Source: Chryseobacterium bernardetii
Lineage (GTDB): Bacteria; Bacteroidota; Bacteroidia; Flavobacteriales; Weeksellaceae
NCBI RefSeq assembly: GCF_003815975.1
Contig: NZ_CP033932.1
Span: 3,391,501-3,455,500 of the forward strand
Reading direction: 5' to 3'
Length of the DNA stretch: 64,000 bases
Shown: positions 43,667 to 52,885 of the stretch, in pieces
Numbering within the stretch: position 1 is the first letter of the stretch
How the letters are laid out: every line of letters begins with the position of its first letter
Notes under the pieces: generated by a model
Told to the model about the DNA's origin: nothing
Databases searched by the model: none
What the model saw: only the letters and a program-made list of their open reading frames with translations
Made by a program: the position numbers and the translations under genes

Positions 43667-44440
43667 ATGAGAAAACTTTTGACCAGATTGAATTGGCTTT
43701 TAATTCCTTCACTTATTATTATCTGCAGTTGTTCAAAAGACAAAGTAAAAGCAGAGCTCCCGCCAGCTAACAATGATTTAATTTCTACAACAACAGATAC
43801 AAGTAATTCTGTAACAGCTTCGCCGGTATCAGTTGAACAGACAGGGAAGAATCCTGCCGACTTTATTCCCAAAGGGTATAGGATTTTTGAAAAATCCTAT
43901 GGAGATCTCAATAAAGATGGATTGGAAGACTGCATGCTCATTATCAAAAAAATAGATGATGCCAATATCGTAAACCATGAATCTCGGGGTAAGCTGGATA
44001 TGAACCGTCGTGGTATTATTGTGCTTTTGAAAAATCAGAATGGGTATCAGTTGGCTGCAGAAAACAATAACTGTTTTTCATCCGAAAACGAAGATGGAGG
44101 AGCCTATTTTTCTCCTGAACTTATTGTTGAGGCAGAAAAAGGTAACCTGATTATACATTATGCTCACGGAAAGTATGGGTATTGGAGGTATATATTCAGA
44201 TATCAGAATTCAGGATTTGAGCTCATAGGATATGATGAAAGTTCCAATAATGGACCCTTGGTGAACAGTACAACCAGCATTAACTTTTTAACGAAAAAGA
44301 AACGAAAAGATATTAATACCAACGAAGAAGCAGAGGGTGGGGACGAAATATTTGAAACTACCTGGAGTAATATTAAAATTACAAAATTGCTTGACCTTAC
44401 GGAAATCAGGGATTTTGATGAACTGGAAATGACATATTAG
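43667..44440 (+). CDS. lipoprotein of unknown function
   Basis: A 257-residue lipoprotein from the ATG at 43667 (MRKLLTRLNWLLIPSLIIIC); the TTG at 43646 is unlikely. The signal ends at the Cys of ICSC and is followed by a Ser/Thr-rich linker to about residue 60. The mature part has a GDLNKDGLEDCMLII segment like a calcium-loop or integrin-like (FG-GAP) repeat and then strands ending in WSNIKITKLLDLTEI. Proteins with this core are frequent in Chryseobacterium. Function unknown. Confidence 0.7.
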   Translation: MRKLLTRLNWLLIPSLIIICSCSKDKVKAELPPANNDLISTTTDTSNSVTASPVSVEQTGKNPADFIPKGYRIFEKSYGDLNKDGLEDCMLIIKKIDDANIVNHESRGKLDMNRRGIIVLLKNQNGYQLAAENNNCFSSENEDGGAYFSPELIVEAEKGNLIIHYAHGKYGYWRYIFRYQNSGFELIGYDESSNNGPLVNSTTSINFLTKKKRKDINTNEEAEGGDEIFETTWSNIKITKLLDLTEIRDFDELEMTY

Positions 44441-44486
44441 ACCATAAAATATGTTATAAGTTCCAAATCTGGTGTTTTCAGGAGCA

Positions 44487-45989
44487 TTATTCTGTTTCTG
44501 CATTTTTTATATATTCTTTAATCCAGATAGAAAGGTCTTCTTCTGAGGAAATATTGATTTTTTTTCTGAAATTATATCTGTTATTTTCTATGGTTTTTAC
44601 AGATTTAAAGGTGTATTGTGAAATTTCTTTTGTTGTAAAGCCAAGATAAAGATAAGCTGAAAGTATCAGTTCAGAGGTTTTGAATTTAGGATCTATTTTT
44701 AGCATTTTTCCAGTAAAATCAGGATAAATTGTCTGAAAACTGTTCCAAAATTCAGGTGCATTATCTTTTACCATCTGGGTCAGTTCTGAAAGGGAGCCAT
44801 TTACTTTGTCCTGTAATGCAGAAATTGTTTTTTCCTTAATTACCAGATCATTTGTTTTCTTTTGCAGCAAGTCATTTTTATTTTCTATTATTTTGTTTTT
44901 TTTCTCTCTTAACCTGTAAATAATAGATGTTAAAAGCAATATGGAAAGTAATAGGATGGAAGTATAAATAAGGATATTTTTGTTTCTGGTGGCAGCGGTT
45001 TTTTCTATTTCTTCGTTTAAAAGGCCTTCTGCAGTTCGTACAAGATCTTCTCTGGTTACTTTTTCATCAAATCTTCTTTGCTCCGCTGATATCCTTAAAT
45101 ATTTTTTTTCATTGGAAATATCTCCTATTTCTTTATAACACTGAGAAATCTTAAGGTTCATATCTGCGCAGGGATACAGATATGTTTTTTTATTTTCAAT
45201 AGCATTTTTATAATAGCTGATAGCCTTTTGGTATTGTTTTGATAAAAAATAATAGTCTCCGTATGCTTCTAAAATAGGATATATATATGTGTGATTTTCT
45301 TTAATGGCTTGGGTATAAGATTTTTCTATGAACGGAAGGGCTTGTTTTTCTTTATGCTCCCTGTTGTATATCTGAGCTTTATAAAAGTAACTGTAGGCCT
45401 TTCTTCTAAACATACGGTTAAATGAAAGGTATTGATTTTCAGGTATTTCTTCAACAAGCTGTATAGATTTGTTAATATAGAAATGGGCTGAGTCATATTG
45501 ATGGTTCTCAGTATAGCAGTCGGCTATCCACATATATATTCTTGAAACAAAAAGCTTTGATTCTGTATTTTTATCAGAAGCTACCAGCTTTAATGCAGCT
45601 TTGTTTTCCTTCATTTCCTGTGGAATCATGTAAAGCCTGGAATAATAAATACTGGTTAATTCGGTGAAAAGAGCCATTAAAAAAGAATCGTTTTTTACCG
45701 CTTCTTCATTTTTTCCTTTTTTTATAAAAGCATAGCTTGCTCTGTACTGCCCCATAAAAATCATGTTCCGGGCCATATAATAGTAAGCATCTGCTTTTTG
45801 TTTTGAAGTTCCGGATTTATCTGCAAGCAGGCAGGCCCTTTTAGAATACATATATGATTTTAGTGGGTCCCTATAGCTAAAATCATCAGATAACTTTATT
45901 AATATATTAATATTGTTATTGACATTCCGAGAGAAAGGAAAATAAAAAATAGGGATAATTAATAAAAGGATAAAAGACCGGAATTTCAT
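44487..45989 (-). CDS. membrane-bound TPR protein with LuxR-type HTH
   Basis: A 500-residue one-component regulator. A signal anchor (FILLLIIPIFYF) leads to an external or periplasmic region of tetratricopeptide repeats (about residues 30-320, e.g. QYRASYAFIKKG, KQYQKAISYYKNAIENK). Then come a membrane helix (NILIYTSILLLSILLLTSIIY; about 335-355), a coiled coil (KKNKIIENKNDLLQKKTNDL) and a C-terminal LuxR-like helix-turn-helix (LGFTTKEISQYTFKSVKTIE). The design links an outside signal to DNA without a kinase. It is divergent from a secreted protein gene, its probable target. Confidence 0.82.
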   Translation of the reverse strand: MKFRSFILLLIIPIFYFPFSRNVNNNINILIKLSDDFSYRDPLKSYMYSKRACLLADKSGTSKQKADAYYYMARNMIFMGQYRASYAFIKKGKNEEAVKNDSFLMALFTELTSIYYSRLYMIPQEMKENKAALKLVASDKNTESKLFVSRIYMWIADCYTENHQYDSAHFYINKSIQLVEEIPENQYLSFNRMFRRKAYSYFYKAQIYNREHKEKQALPFIEKSYTQAIKENHTYIYPILEAYGDYYFLSKQYQKAISYYKNAIENKKTYLYPCADMNLKISQCYKEIGDISNEKKYLRISAEQRRFDEKVTREDLVRTAEGLLNEEIEKTAATRNKNILIYTSILLLSILLLTSIIYRLREKKNKIIENKNDLLQKKTNDLVIKEKTISALQDKVNGSLSELTQMVKDNAPEFWNSFQTIYPDFTGKMLKIDPKFKTSELILSAYLYLGFTTKEISQYTFKSVKTIENNRYNFRKKINISSEEDLSIWIKEYIKNAETE

Positions 45990-46377
45990 TATGACTGTTT
46001 TAGAACAAAAGAAAAACGCGGTAAAGATATCATTTTTTAGTGAAAAATCTTCTGCTTTTTAATCTTCTTATGGGGATTTTATTGGGCATCTCGATAGCTG
46101 GAGTAAATATAATTTTTAGTACTCAGTAAATGGCTAAGAATATATTTATTGGCAAATTCATTATGGGATTTTCATAATTTAGGCGAATTACGTAATGTAT
46201 TGATTGTCATTATGTTTTAAAAATAGAGTAGTCGTTGGGGGGTAATTTTTTTTGATCTTTTATGCATTTTCAATTGTTTTACAAAACTTTTCACACCTAA
46301 GTGTATTGAATTTTAAATTCGTAAACAGACCAATCTAAACATTTAATTTTTCACCATAAAACAATAAATATTTAAAT
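45990..46377. other. 388-bp divergent intergenic region
   Basis: Separates the TPR-LuxR gene from the secreted protein gene. No ORF, hairpin with T tract or clear repeat is visible. A run of six G at 46237-46242 and an AT-rich stretch follow; the promoters of both genes are presumably here, but no full TTG/TAnnTTTG pair was located with confidence. Confidence 0.4.
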
Positions 46378-47109
46378 ATGAAAAGAAAATTTTTTTTACT
46401 GTTTTCCTTAATGTCACAAGTAGTATTCTCACAAGTAGGGATAAATACACCTAGCCCAACAAAGACATTAGATGTGAATGGCGATATGCGTATCAGAAAT
46501 GTTTCCAGTACAAATTCTGATAATATTGATTTTTTGGTAAAGGATAATGAAGGCAATATAAGTTCTGTATCACGAAGTTTCTTTTCCCAGTCTGTGTCAG
46601 GAGTGTTAAGTAATATCTTTTATCTGCAGGGTACCAATCCTGTTACCATAAATGTAGGCAGTACATCAGCTGTTCCCGGCCTGGCTTTCAATTATACTAT
46701 AAAAAAAGGGGAAAAGAAGATACTTTTATTTACAATTAATGGTTCTGTGCGGGCAGAAGTTCTTGCTACAGGGGCAGCAGGACAAGGCATATTTGGATTA
46801 TTTGATGAAAATAATGCTAAGATAACTTCAGGATATGCTAATTTTTCAGATATAGTAATATCCAATGACCGCTTACTAAATGCCCCATTCCCAGTATCAT
46901 TTCAAAAACAGGTTATTATTGACAATTCTACCGGCAGTTCAGATATCACAAAGACTTATATTGTTAAATATACTGCTTGGGCAACTAAAACAACAGATGC
47001 TAATAAAGCCCAGATCGTTAATTTTATCCCTTCATCCTTTGCCGGTTATGATAATGATACTGAATCTCTATTGTCAAAAATGACAGTGCTGGTATTCAAT
47101 ATGAATTAA
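46378..47109 (+). CDS. secreted protein with N-terminal tail-fibre-like motif
   Basis: A 243-residue protein with a clear signal peptide (MKRKFFLLFSLMSQVVFSQ). The mature start VGINTPSPTKTLDVNGDMRI is the motif seen in many flavobacterial surface proteins and in tail-fibre-like proteins that carry an S74 chaperone, but no S74 domain follows here. The rest is a beta-rich domain (VTINVGSTSAVPGLAFNYTI, KILLFTINGSVRAEV). It is divergent from the TPR-LuxR regulator. Probably on the cell surface; role unknown. Confidence 0.72.
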   Translation: MKRKFFLLFSLMSQVVFSQVGINTPSPTKTLDVNGDMRIRNVSSTNSDNIDFLVKDNEGNISSVSRSFFSQSVSGVLSNIFYLQGTNPVTINVGSTSAVPGLAFNYTIKKGEKKILLFTINGSVRAEVLATGAAGQGIFGLFDENNAKITSGYANFSDIVISNDRLLNAPFPVSFQKQVIIDNSTGSSDITKTYIVKYTAWATKTTDANKAQIVNFIPSSFAGYDNDTESLLSKMTVLVFNMN

Positions 47110-47285
47110 AAGTTCAATCTTTCTCCTATGGTGTTCAGATTTTAATAATACGACGAAAATGAAAAACTATTCTTCTTTTATTTAAAAGCTCGGTTAAGCA
47201 TATCAATGTTCAATACAAAGAATATTAAAAAATAAAACCTTTCCCTCAATCAAGAGTGTAAACTGAAAGTTTATTACTGTAAAAG

Positions 47286-47311
47286 TCCCCTCTATCATAT
47301 GGGGGATTTTT
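47286..47311 (+). terminator. hairpin with T tract before dinB
   Basis: TCCCC (47286-47290) pairs with GGGGA (47102 to 47106 offset, i.e. 47302-47306) around an 11-nt loop, then TTTTT. It may end the upstream transcript; it lies 35 bp before the DinB start. Confidence 0.5.
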
Positions 47312-47345
47312 GCTATATTCACAATACAGAAAAACCTTTTTTGAA

Positions 47346-47849
47346 ATGGAAATTACATCTGTAGCATCATTCATAGATTATTATGAAAAAATAAGGGCAA
47401 GAACCAATAAAATCATCGGAGCTGTTCCTCCTGAACACATTGATTTTGCTTATAAACCTGGAAAATTCACAATAGGAGATCAGATAAGACATATTGCAGC
47501 TATAGAAAGATATATGTACGGAGAGACCATTTCAGGAAGAGAAAGTGCTTATCCGGGATGTGGAAAAGAACTGGCGGACGGATATGAGAATACCGTCACC
47601 TTTTTCAATGAAATGCATAAACAAACGCTGGAAATTATTCATGGACTTTCAGATCAGGACCTTAACCGTAAATGCCTTACCCCCGGAAATAATCCAATCT
47701 CCATATGGAAATGGCTTAGAGCAATGGTAGAGCATGAAATCCATCACAGGGCCGAACTTTATATTTATCTCAATCTTTTGGATGTCAGAACCCCGCAGAT
47801 CTTTGGTTTTTCAGCAGAAGAAGTTCAGGACTTGAGCGTGAAGCTGTAG
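47346..47849 (+). CDS. DinB family protein
   Basis: A 167-residue four-helix protein from the ATG at 47346 (MEITSVASFIDYYEKIRART); the upstream TTG at 47310 overlaps a terminator tract. The metal triad is His of IRHIAAIERYMYG and the two His of EHEIHHRAELYIYL, with a linking basic segment. DinB-fold proteins (DfsB, YfiT and bacillithiol transferases) bind zinc or nickel and often detoxify or transfer thiols. The exact reaction is unknown. Confidence 0.85.
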   Translation: MEITSVASFIDYYEKIRARTNKIIGAVPPEHIDFAYKPGKFTIGDQIRHIAAIERYMYGETISGRESAYPGCGKELADGYENTVTFFNEMHKQTLEIIHGLSDQDLNRKCLTPGNNPISIWKWLRAMVEHEIHHRAELYIYLNLLDVRTPQIFGFSAEEVQDLSVKL

Positions 47850-47920
47850 AACTCAATACAATGAAGGGCCTGTTATAAGGATGCAGGTTAATTTGTATAT
47901 TGCCATTCAAAAAACTGATA

Positions 47921-49687
47921 ATGGCAAAATCCTTTATTATCCCTTTATTACTGGTGGTAAATTTCGTATATGCACAGAAAAATATTGAATTAAAGCCTGG
48001 AGATACTTTAAAGTACTCACCGGAAACTCATAAACCGGGATGGATCACCGTTCAGTCAAATAATGCGAATGTTGCGGTAGCCTTGTTTATGGAAGGTAAA
48101 AAAATAAAGGAACAGGATGATTCTAAGGGGATAAAAAGTATAGAACGACTGTTTTATACTCCTGAAAAAGGGAAAAAATATGAACTAAGGGTCTGGGCAA
48201 AGTCGTATGTTGAAAAAGCCAGACCATCAAAAATCTCTATTACGGAGTCCAAAACGGTTACTGTTTTGGATGGTCAGTTCACTTCTGCTCAGTTTGTTGA
48301 AGATTTGCGTACTTTCCGCTCCATAAGAGAAAAGGCAAATTCAGGATTGTATGTTTACAGAAGCAGGAAGCAGATAGACAGCTTATACCAGAAAGCAGAG
48401 GAAGCAGCTGCCAACAGTAAAAATATTTTCGATTTCTATAAAGTGATAGCCAAGGTTACAGGGTTTGAAGGAAGCTGCCATAATTATACCGACCTTCCCA
48501 ATCATGCCTCCTATTATCTTACCCAAAGGCCTGAATATCTTCCTGTCACACTGAAAAATATGGATGGCCGTTTGCTGCAGAATTCAAAAGATAATAAAAT
48601 TCCCCTTGCTGCTGAAATTATTTCCATTAATGGCATCACTGCAAAAGAAATAATTAACCGCTTTTCCCAATACTATTTCTCTGATGGTTATTCTATGCCT
48701 TACAGGGAGATAACAGGATTTGAAAGAGGAATACTGGATAAGTTTTACATAGAATTCGGGACTCATAAACATTACACCATCCGCTATCAGTGGCAAGGGC
48801 AGGTTCATGAAGTTACTCTGCCCGGAATATCATTAGAAGATTTTAAAAAACTTCAGGAATCAAGACATTCTCTTATCCTTGATAAAAAATTGATGGCAGA
48901 AAAATATAGCTTTACCAAAGAGGGAGATGATATATACCGCCTGTCAGTAAGAGGTTTTGATTTTGCAACAGGTAATGAAGATCCGGCCTATAAGAAATTC
49001 AGTATCTTTCTTGAGCAGATGATGGATACTCTGGAACGTGAGAAAATAGGAAACCTTATCATTGATCTTAGAGGGAATACCGGCGGAACCGGAGCTCTCT
49101 ATGAAAAAGTTTTTACTTATCTCACTCCCAAACCTTTCCGTGACAGTCATTACGCTTACACATGGTTCAATGAGGTTCCTATGGAAGAAAAACTGGTGAT
49201 TACCCCTCTTTTTCTTTCCAATGGAGTAAAAGATAAACAGGGTATCAATGCTTACCTGAAACAGCTTTATCCTAAACAGATCCAAGGAAAATATTACTGG
49301 GCAGATGATAAGAATCCTTCCATTTTACCTAATGAAAGAACCTTTAAAGGGCAGCTTTATCTTTTGGTAGACCAACGTGTAGCGTCCGCGGCCTCTTATC
49401 TTGCATCTTTAATAAAGTCTTATACCAATGCCATAGTGATAGGAAATGAAACAGTTGGCGGATATTACGAACATAACGGTCACCTTCCATTAGTGTATGA
49501 ACTTCCTAATACAGGAATTCAGACAGGTTTTTCTATTGTTCACGTCATTCAGGATGCCCAAAACCTTCCGGACCAGAAAAAAGGGCAGGGGATTATTCCG
49601 CACTATACAATACAACCAACACATCAGGAATTTTTGGAGCAGTCTGATGTTTATTTAAAAAAAGTACTGGAACTCCGGAAACAATAA
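47921..49687 (+). CDS. S41 family peptidase, secreted
   Basis: A 588-residue protein from the ATG at 47921, giving a good signal peptide (MAKSFIIPLLLVVNFVYAQ). Residues 20-120 form an all-beta N-terminal domain (KPGWITVQSNNANVAVALFM). The S41 core follows: IGNLIIDLRGNTGGTGALYE, the nucleophile region LVDQRVASAASYLA and then IGNETVGGYYEHNGH, where the Lys of CtpA-type enzymes is not seen. It thus looks closer to the tricorn-like branch with a different catalytic group, or may be inactive. A terminator follows. Confidence 0.8.
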   Translation: MAKSFIIPLLLVVNFVYAQKNIELKPGDTLKYSPETHKPGWITVQSNNANVAVALFMEGKKIKEQDDSKGIKSIERLFYTPEKGKKYELRVWAKSYVEKARPSKISITESKTVTVLDGQFTSAQFVEDLRTFRSIREKANSGLYVYRSRKQIDSLYQKAEEAAANSKNIFDFYKVIAKVTGFEGSCHNYTDLPNHASYYLTQRPEYLPVTLKNMDGRLLQNSKDNKIPLAAEIISINGITAKEIINRFSQYYFSDGYSMPYREITGFERGILDKFYIEFGTHKHYTIRYQWQGQVHEVTLPGISLEDFKKLQESRHSLILDKKLMAEKYSFTKEGDDIYRLSVRGFDFATGNEDPAYKKFSIFLEQMMDTLEREKIGNLIIDLRGNTGGTGALYEKVFTYLTPKPFRDSHYAYTWFNEVPMEEKLVITPLFLSNGVKDKQGINAYLKQLYPKQIQGKYYWADDKNPSILPNERTFKGQLYLLVDQRVASAASYLASLIKSYTNAIVIGNETVGGYYEHNGHLPLVYELPNTGIQTGFSIVHVIQDAQNLPDQKKGQGIIPHYTIQPTHQEFLEQSDVYLKKVLELRKQ

Positions 49688-49701
49688 TAATAAAGTAAAA
49701 T

Positions 49702-49740
49702 AAATGGCTGCAAAGAGCAATTGGCAGCTATTTTATTTAA
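49702..49740 (+). terminator. probable terminator after the S41 gene
   Basis: A 10-bp stem with one G-U pair joins 49702-49711 (AAATGGCTGC) to 49724-49733 (GCAGCTATTT), followed by TATTTAA. Confidence 0.55.
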
Positions 49741-49926
49741 ATAATATAAAAAGATTAATTATTTCCCGTTTTAGTGTAAAAACAAAGGCTTTTATAAATT
49801 GTTTTCATGTCTTGTATGGGTTTACAATAGGACCGATCAGCATTTTGTGTATATCTTAAGTTGTGGAAATATTATGCAAAAGTCGTAGAATTACTACAAA
49901 TTTTCAGATTAGTGCCTTAAAATTTT

Positions 49927-49954
49927 TTGGATATCAATAACCGTTTTATATTTG
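49927..49954 (+). promoter_or_regulatory. consensus Bacteroidota promoter
   Basis: TTG (49927-49929), 17-nt spacer, TATATTTG (49947-49954). It stands 50 bp before the ATG of the decayed small gene at 50005, so transcription may still occur. Confidence 0.6.
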
Positions 49955-50004
49955 TTATACCATCATATCACACAAAGTATTATTAACGATTAAATTTACA
50001 GATT

Positions 50005-50190
50005 ATGACAGTAATAAAAGAAAAATCTTAATTTTTGAAAGACAAGACCAAAGCTATTCGGGCTATCTGCTCCTGAGCGTTTAATAAAATTGTTTATAAT
50101 TCCCCATTAGCCAATTCTTTTAAATTATTTTCTGAAGCCTTTGTTTCAGGGATATTTGCTAATGTCCAAAAAGAAATGTTTAAATACTGA
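50005..50190 (+). pseudogene. decayed small gene with two in-frame stop codons
   Basis: A single reading frame runs from ATG 50005 to TGA 50188-50190. It is cut by TAA at 50029-50031 and TGA at 50074-50076. The pieces are MTVIKEKS, FLKDKTKAIRAICS and a C-terminal 37-residue piece that starts AFNKIVYNSPLANSFKLF and ends QKEMFKY. Ignoring the stops, the product is 61 codons, charged at first and amphipathic later, like a small cytoplasmic protein or bacteriocin-type peptide. A consensus promoter lies at the right distance upstream. Readthrough is an alternative, but decay is simpler. Confidence 0.45.
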
Positions 50191-50331
50191 CAACTTTAAT
50201 CATCATTAAGAATGATCTCAGCAGAAAGAAGTTATCAGCCTGCTTTTGAAGGATAAAGTCTATCAGTATTTAGTAAAAAAGTATAGCCGGATCAGGCAAG
50301 CAATATTTTAAATCAATCTAATAAAAATAAT

Positions 50332-50826
50332 ATGAAGAAAATATTTTCAGAACTTAAAGGCTTTGTTATATACAGTCCGGAGCTTTTAACAAAATACCTG
50401 CAGGATCATGATCTGCCGGGGAACAATATCCTCAAATATTTTGTGGAAAATGAACATGGAGATGTGATAACAAGATCAGGAATTGCTATTCCTGTAATAG
50501 GAGTAGAAGAAGATTATTATTCATTCTGCATTTCTGCTAATGATGACCGGGTGTTAGAAAATGAAGAAGTTGCTGCACAGTCTGATGGCTGGATATTTCA
50601 AACTTCCAATAACGAACTGAGAGTGGTAGGCATTGGCTATTTAAAAGATATTTCAAGTATTAATGATGAAAACAGCATAAGACTGAACCTGGAAAACGGC
50701 TGGTTTTTACTGAAGATACGTGCCGGAAATAAGAATGGCGAAAGATTATTTGAACTTAATACAAATAAACAGGAAGCTAAACCGGATTTTAAGGGAGATC
50801 TTACTACAACTTATTATTTTAATTAA
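50332..50826 (+). CDS. soluble protein of unknown function
   Basis: A 164-residue protein of mixed alpha/beta character without signal peptide or membrane helix. Segments VITRSGIAIPVIGVEEDYYS, NDDRVLENEEVAAQSDGWIF and NGWFLLKIRAGNKNGERLFE look like strands of a beta-rich fold. I do not recognise a family. Several lines support coding: an ATG after an AT-rich leader, a 495-bp open frame and codon use like its neighbours. Upstream DNA contains a decayed gene. Confidence 0.6.
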   Translation: MKKIFSELKGFVIYSPELLTKYLQDHDLPGNNILKYFVENEHGDVITRSGIAIPVIGVEEDYYSFCISANDDRVLENEEVAAQSDGWIFQTSNNELRVVGIGYLKDISSINDENSIRLNLENGWFLLKIRAGNKNGERLFELNTNKQEAKPDFKGDLTTTYYFN

Positions 50827-50878
50827 TAGAACAGCTTATTTGTCCGGATGTTCATATTTTTTAATCTGCATAAAGGAA

Positions 50879-51337
50879 TTAAAAACCAAATAATCCGCTG
50901 AAAATTACAAAACAATATATAGCCATGGCTAAAGCAATATTGATAGCAGTCTGTTCATATTTTTTCTTTGAGTACAACAGCAGAGATTCAATAATGGCAT
51001 AAATTAGGGTGGCATATCCTGATAGCATCATGACAAAATAATAGATGTATCCAGCTCCCATACCAACGTTCCGGTCCTTAAGAAGCCATAACGGGATAAG
51101 GGCAATGAGCAGCAAAAGAATAAGAACACCAAGTCTTAAGAATAGGTGCTTTTTAAGCTTGTTGTCTGAAACAATAGGACGATAAATCAAGATATAGGTT
51201 CCGCAAGCATATACCAGCAATATAATAAAACCAATGATGGAGCGGACCTGATAGGATATGGGAAAGATATTTTTTGTAAAAACAAAACCTGTTATCAAAA
51301 ATGCAAGGAAAAAATATTTGATTTTTTTGAAATCCAT
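50879..51337 (-). CDS. small integral membrane protein of unknown function
   Basis: A 152-residue protein with four membrane helices: FFLAFLITGFVFTKNIFP, SIIGFIILLVYACGTYILIY (R-S-I-I-G start), LFLRLGVLILLLLIALIPLW and the C-terminal INIALAMAIYCFVIF. A fifth hydrophobic segment (GYIYYFVMMLSGYATLIYAI) is probable. No catalytic or binding motif is seen and the family is not recognised. It is convergent with the upstream soluble gene. Confidence 0.6.
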   Translation of the reverse strand: MDFKKIKYFFLAFLITGFVFTKNIFPISYQVRSIIGFIILLVYACGTYILIYRPIVSDNKLKKHLFLRLGVLILLLLIALIPLWLLKDRNVGMGAGYIYYFVMMLSGYATLIYAIIESLLLYSKKKYEQTAINIALAMAIYCFVIFSGLFGF

Positions 51338-51697
51338 ACAGTTAAAAGTGTTTCTTATATCCAGCCAAAGCAGATAATTATGGCGATAATGTGCAGTAAC
51401 TTCTCAAATTTATTTAATATTTTTCGTGTATGCAACTGCCTGGCCTCAGAAGTATTATAAAAGACAGATACAAGTATTTTAAAGATGTGGAGCAGATTTA
51501 TTTTTATCAATAAGTCCAAAAGATCATAATTTTTGAACACTATCCAGGGTTATATACATCAAAATCTTAATAAAATGAGTTTGCTAGTTCAGTATGGCTG
51601 ATAAAAATGCCATGTGATTATTGCTTTATTTTTTAGAATAGGGTTTATCTTTTTTACAGTTATATATTATAAAATTTTATATTTTAGGGGAATAACC
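51338..51697. other. 360-bp region without a supported gene
   Basis: A 61-codon minus-strand frame (51355-51540) exists but is very AT-rich, lacks a family pattern and has no promoter, so I do not call it. Near the right end AGGGG precedes the ATG at 51698, one of the few Shine-Dalgarno-like sites in the window. Confidence 0.35.
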
Positions 51698-52021
51698 ATG
51701 ACTGCCTTTTTTATGTACAGATTATATTTAATTTTTTTTCTGATTCTGATGTTTATTTTTCAATGTACCAAAGGACAGGGAAGATCTGTTGGGAATATAA
51801 CCGATGGCCCGGATGAGAGCAGTGATATTAATGAAAACTGCATTGGAAGTGAAAACTATTGTTGTAATTATGCTGCAGCACAATCCAGTCACTACCCGGA
51901 TGAAAATCATGAAGTGTTTGTGAATACTTCAAAATCATCAGCGGGTGTTTTATTTGGACCCGTTTTGGTTATCATAAGTCTGTTGGTTTTGAGAGCACTT
52001 TCTAAAAGAGTAGAAGAATAA
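51698..52021 (+). CDS. small secreted or membrane protein, Cys-rich loop
   Basis: A 107-residue protein read from the ATG at 51698, chosen over 51614 because AGGGG stands nine bases upstream. An N-terminal hydrophobic segment (LYLIFFLILMFIFQC) ends in Cys and may be a lipoprotein signal. A polar middle holds NENCIGSENYCCNY, and a second helix (GVLFGPVLVIISLLVLRAL) with a basic tail closes it. A two-pass or tail-anchored topology is likely. The family is not recognised. Confidence 0.5.
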   Translation: MTAFFMYRLYLIFFLILMFIFQCTKGQGRSVGNITDGPDESSDINENCIGSENYCCNYAAAQSSHYPDENHEVFVNTSKSSAGVLFGPVLVIISLLVLRALSKRVEE

Positions 52022-52188
52022 TCCTGTTATCTTTGTAAAGAAAGAGGTATATTTGGATACAATTTATTTTCAGATATCCTGAAGCAATATGATTTCAGGG
52101 AAGCCTTCTGCCTTCTGCTACTTACTTGAGAAGATAATGGTTTGGGCTTCATTTTCCTATGGTTTTATGGGTAAAATTTTGAAGAATT

Positions 52189-52797
52189 ATGAGCCAGTTG
52201 AGTTTATTTGATGCAGAAGAGTTCTATGAGTTTCCAAAAGATCTTTTGGAATACAGGGAACATTTTCTGAGTAAGGAAGAAGCTGATCAGTTAAAAGATA
52301 AACTGCTCAATACCGCTCCATGGGAGCAGCGTACACAAAAAATGTATGATAAAATGGTATTGACTCCAAGATTAACAGCTTGGTATGGAGATTCAAAAGA
52401 TTATGGACCTGAAGAAGAGAAAAGGCCGGCAAATCCATGGTCTCCCGAACTGTTTTCACTGAAAGAAAGGATAGAGCAGGAGTTTGGCTATCAGTTTAAT
52501 GGGGTTTTACTAAATCTCTACAGAGACCATAATGATTCGGTGGCCTGGCATAGGGATAAAGAAAGCCGTTACGGTAAGTGGCCGGTGATTGCTTCTATCA
52601 GCCTTGGGCAAACCAGAAACTTTGATTTCAGAAAAAGAGACCACCATGCCAGTAAATATAGTTTACCGCTTTCGCATGGTTCATTGCTTATTATGAAAGG
52701 TGATTTGCAGGAAAACTGGGAGCATAGAATTGCTAAATCAATGCTACCCATGAAAGAGCGCATTAATCTGACGTTCAGGTTAATTCTTGATTCTTAG
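52189..52797 (+). CDS. alkB: AlkB-like 2-oxoglutarate-dependent dioxygenase
   Basis: A 202-residue DNA/RNA repair enzyme of the AlkB family. The iron ligands are His and Asp of WHRDKESR and the distal His of WEHRIAK; 2-oxoglutarate contacts come from RINLTFR. The nucleotide-recognition lid is formed by the N-terminal half (TPRLTAWYGDSKDYG). Such enzymes remove methyl groups from 1-methyladenine and 3-methylcytosine. The size and the LTPRLTAWYG segment are like AlkBH2/3-type bacterial proteins. It stands alone, without an ada gene next to it. Confidence 0.92.
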   Translation: MSQLSLFDAEEFYEFPKDLLEYREHFLSKEEADQLKDKLLNTAPWEQRTQKMYDKMVLTPRLTAWYGDSKDYGPEEEKRPANPWSPELFSLKERIEQEFGYQFNGVLLNLYRDHNDSVAWHRDKESRYGKWPVIASISLGQTRNFDFRKRDHHASKYSLPLSHGSLLIMKGDLQENWEHRIAKSMLPMKERINLTFRLILDS

Positions 52798-52885
52798 TTT
52801 AATCTGAACAGAATATAAGGGAATAAGTTTTTCTTTTTTACATTTTTTTTGTTTGAATATCAGTGAGATACAAAATATAAAGCCT

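Noticed and set aside
51355..51540. 61-residue minus-strand ORF
   Set aside because: Very AT-rich, low complexity, no promoter, no neighbour that would make it part of an operon.
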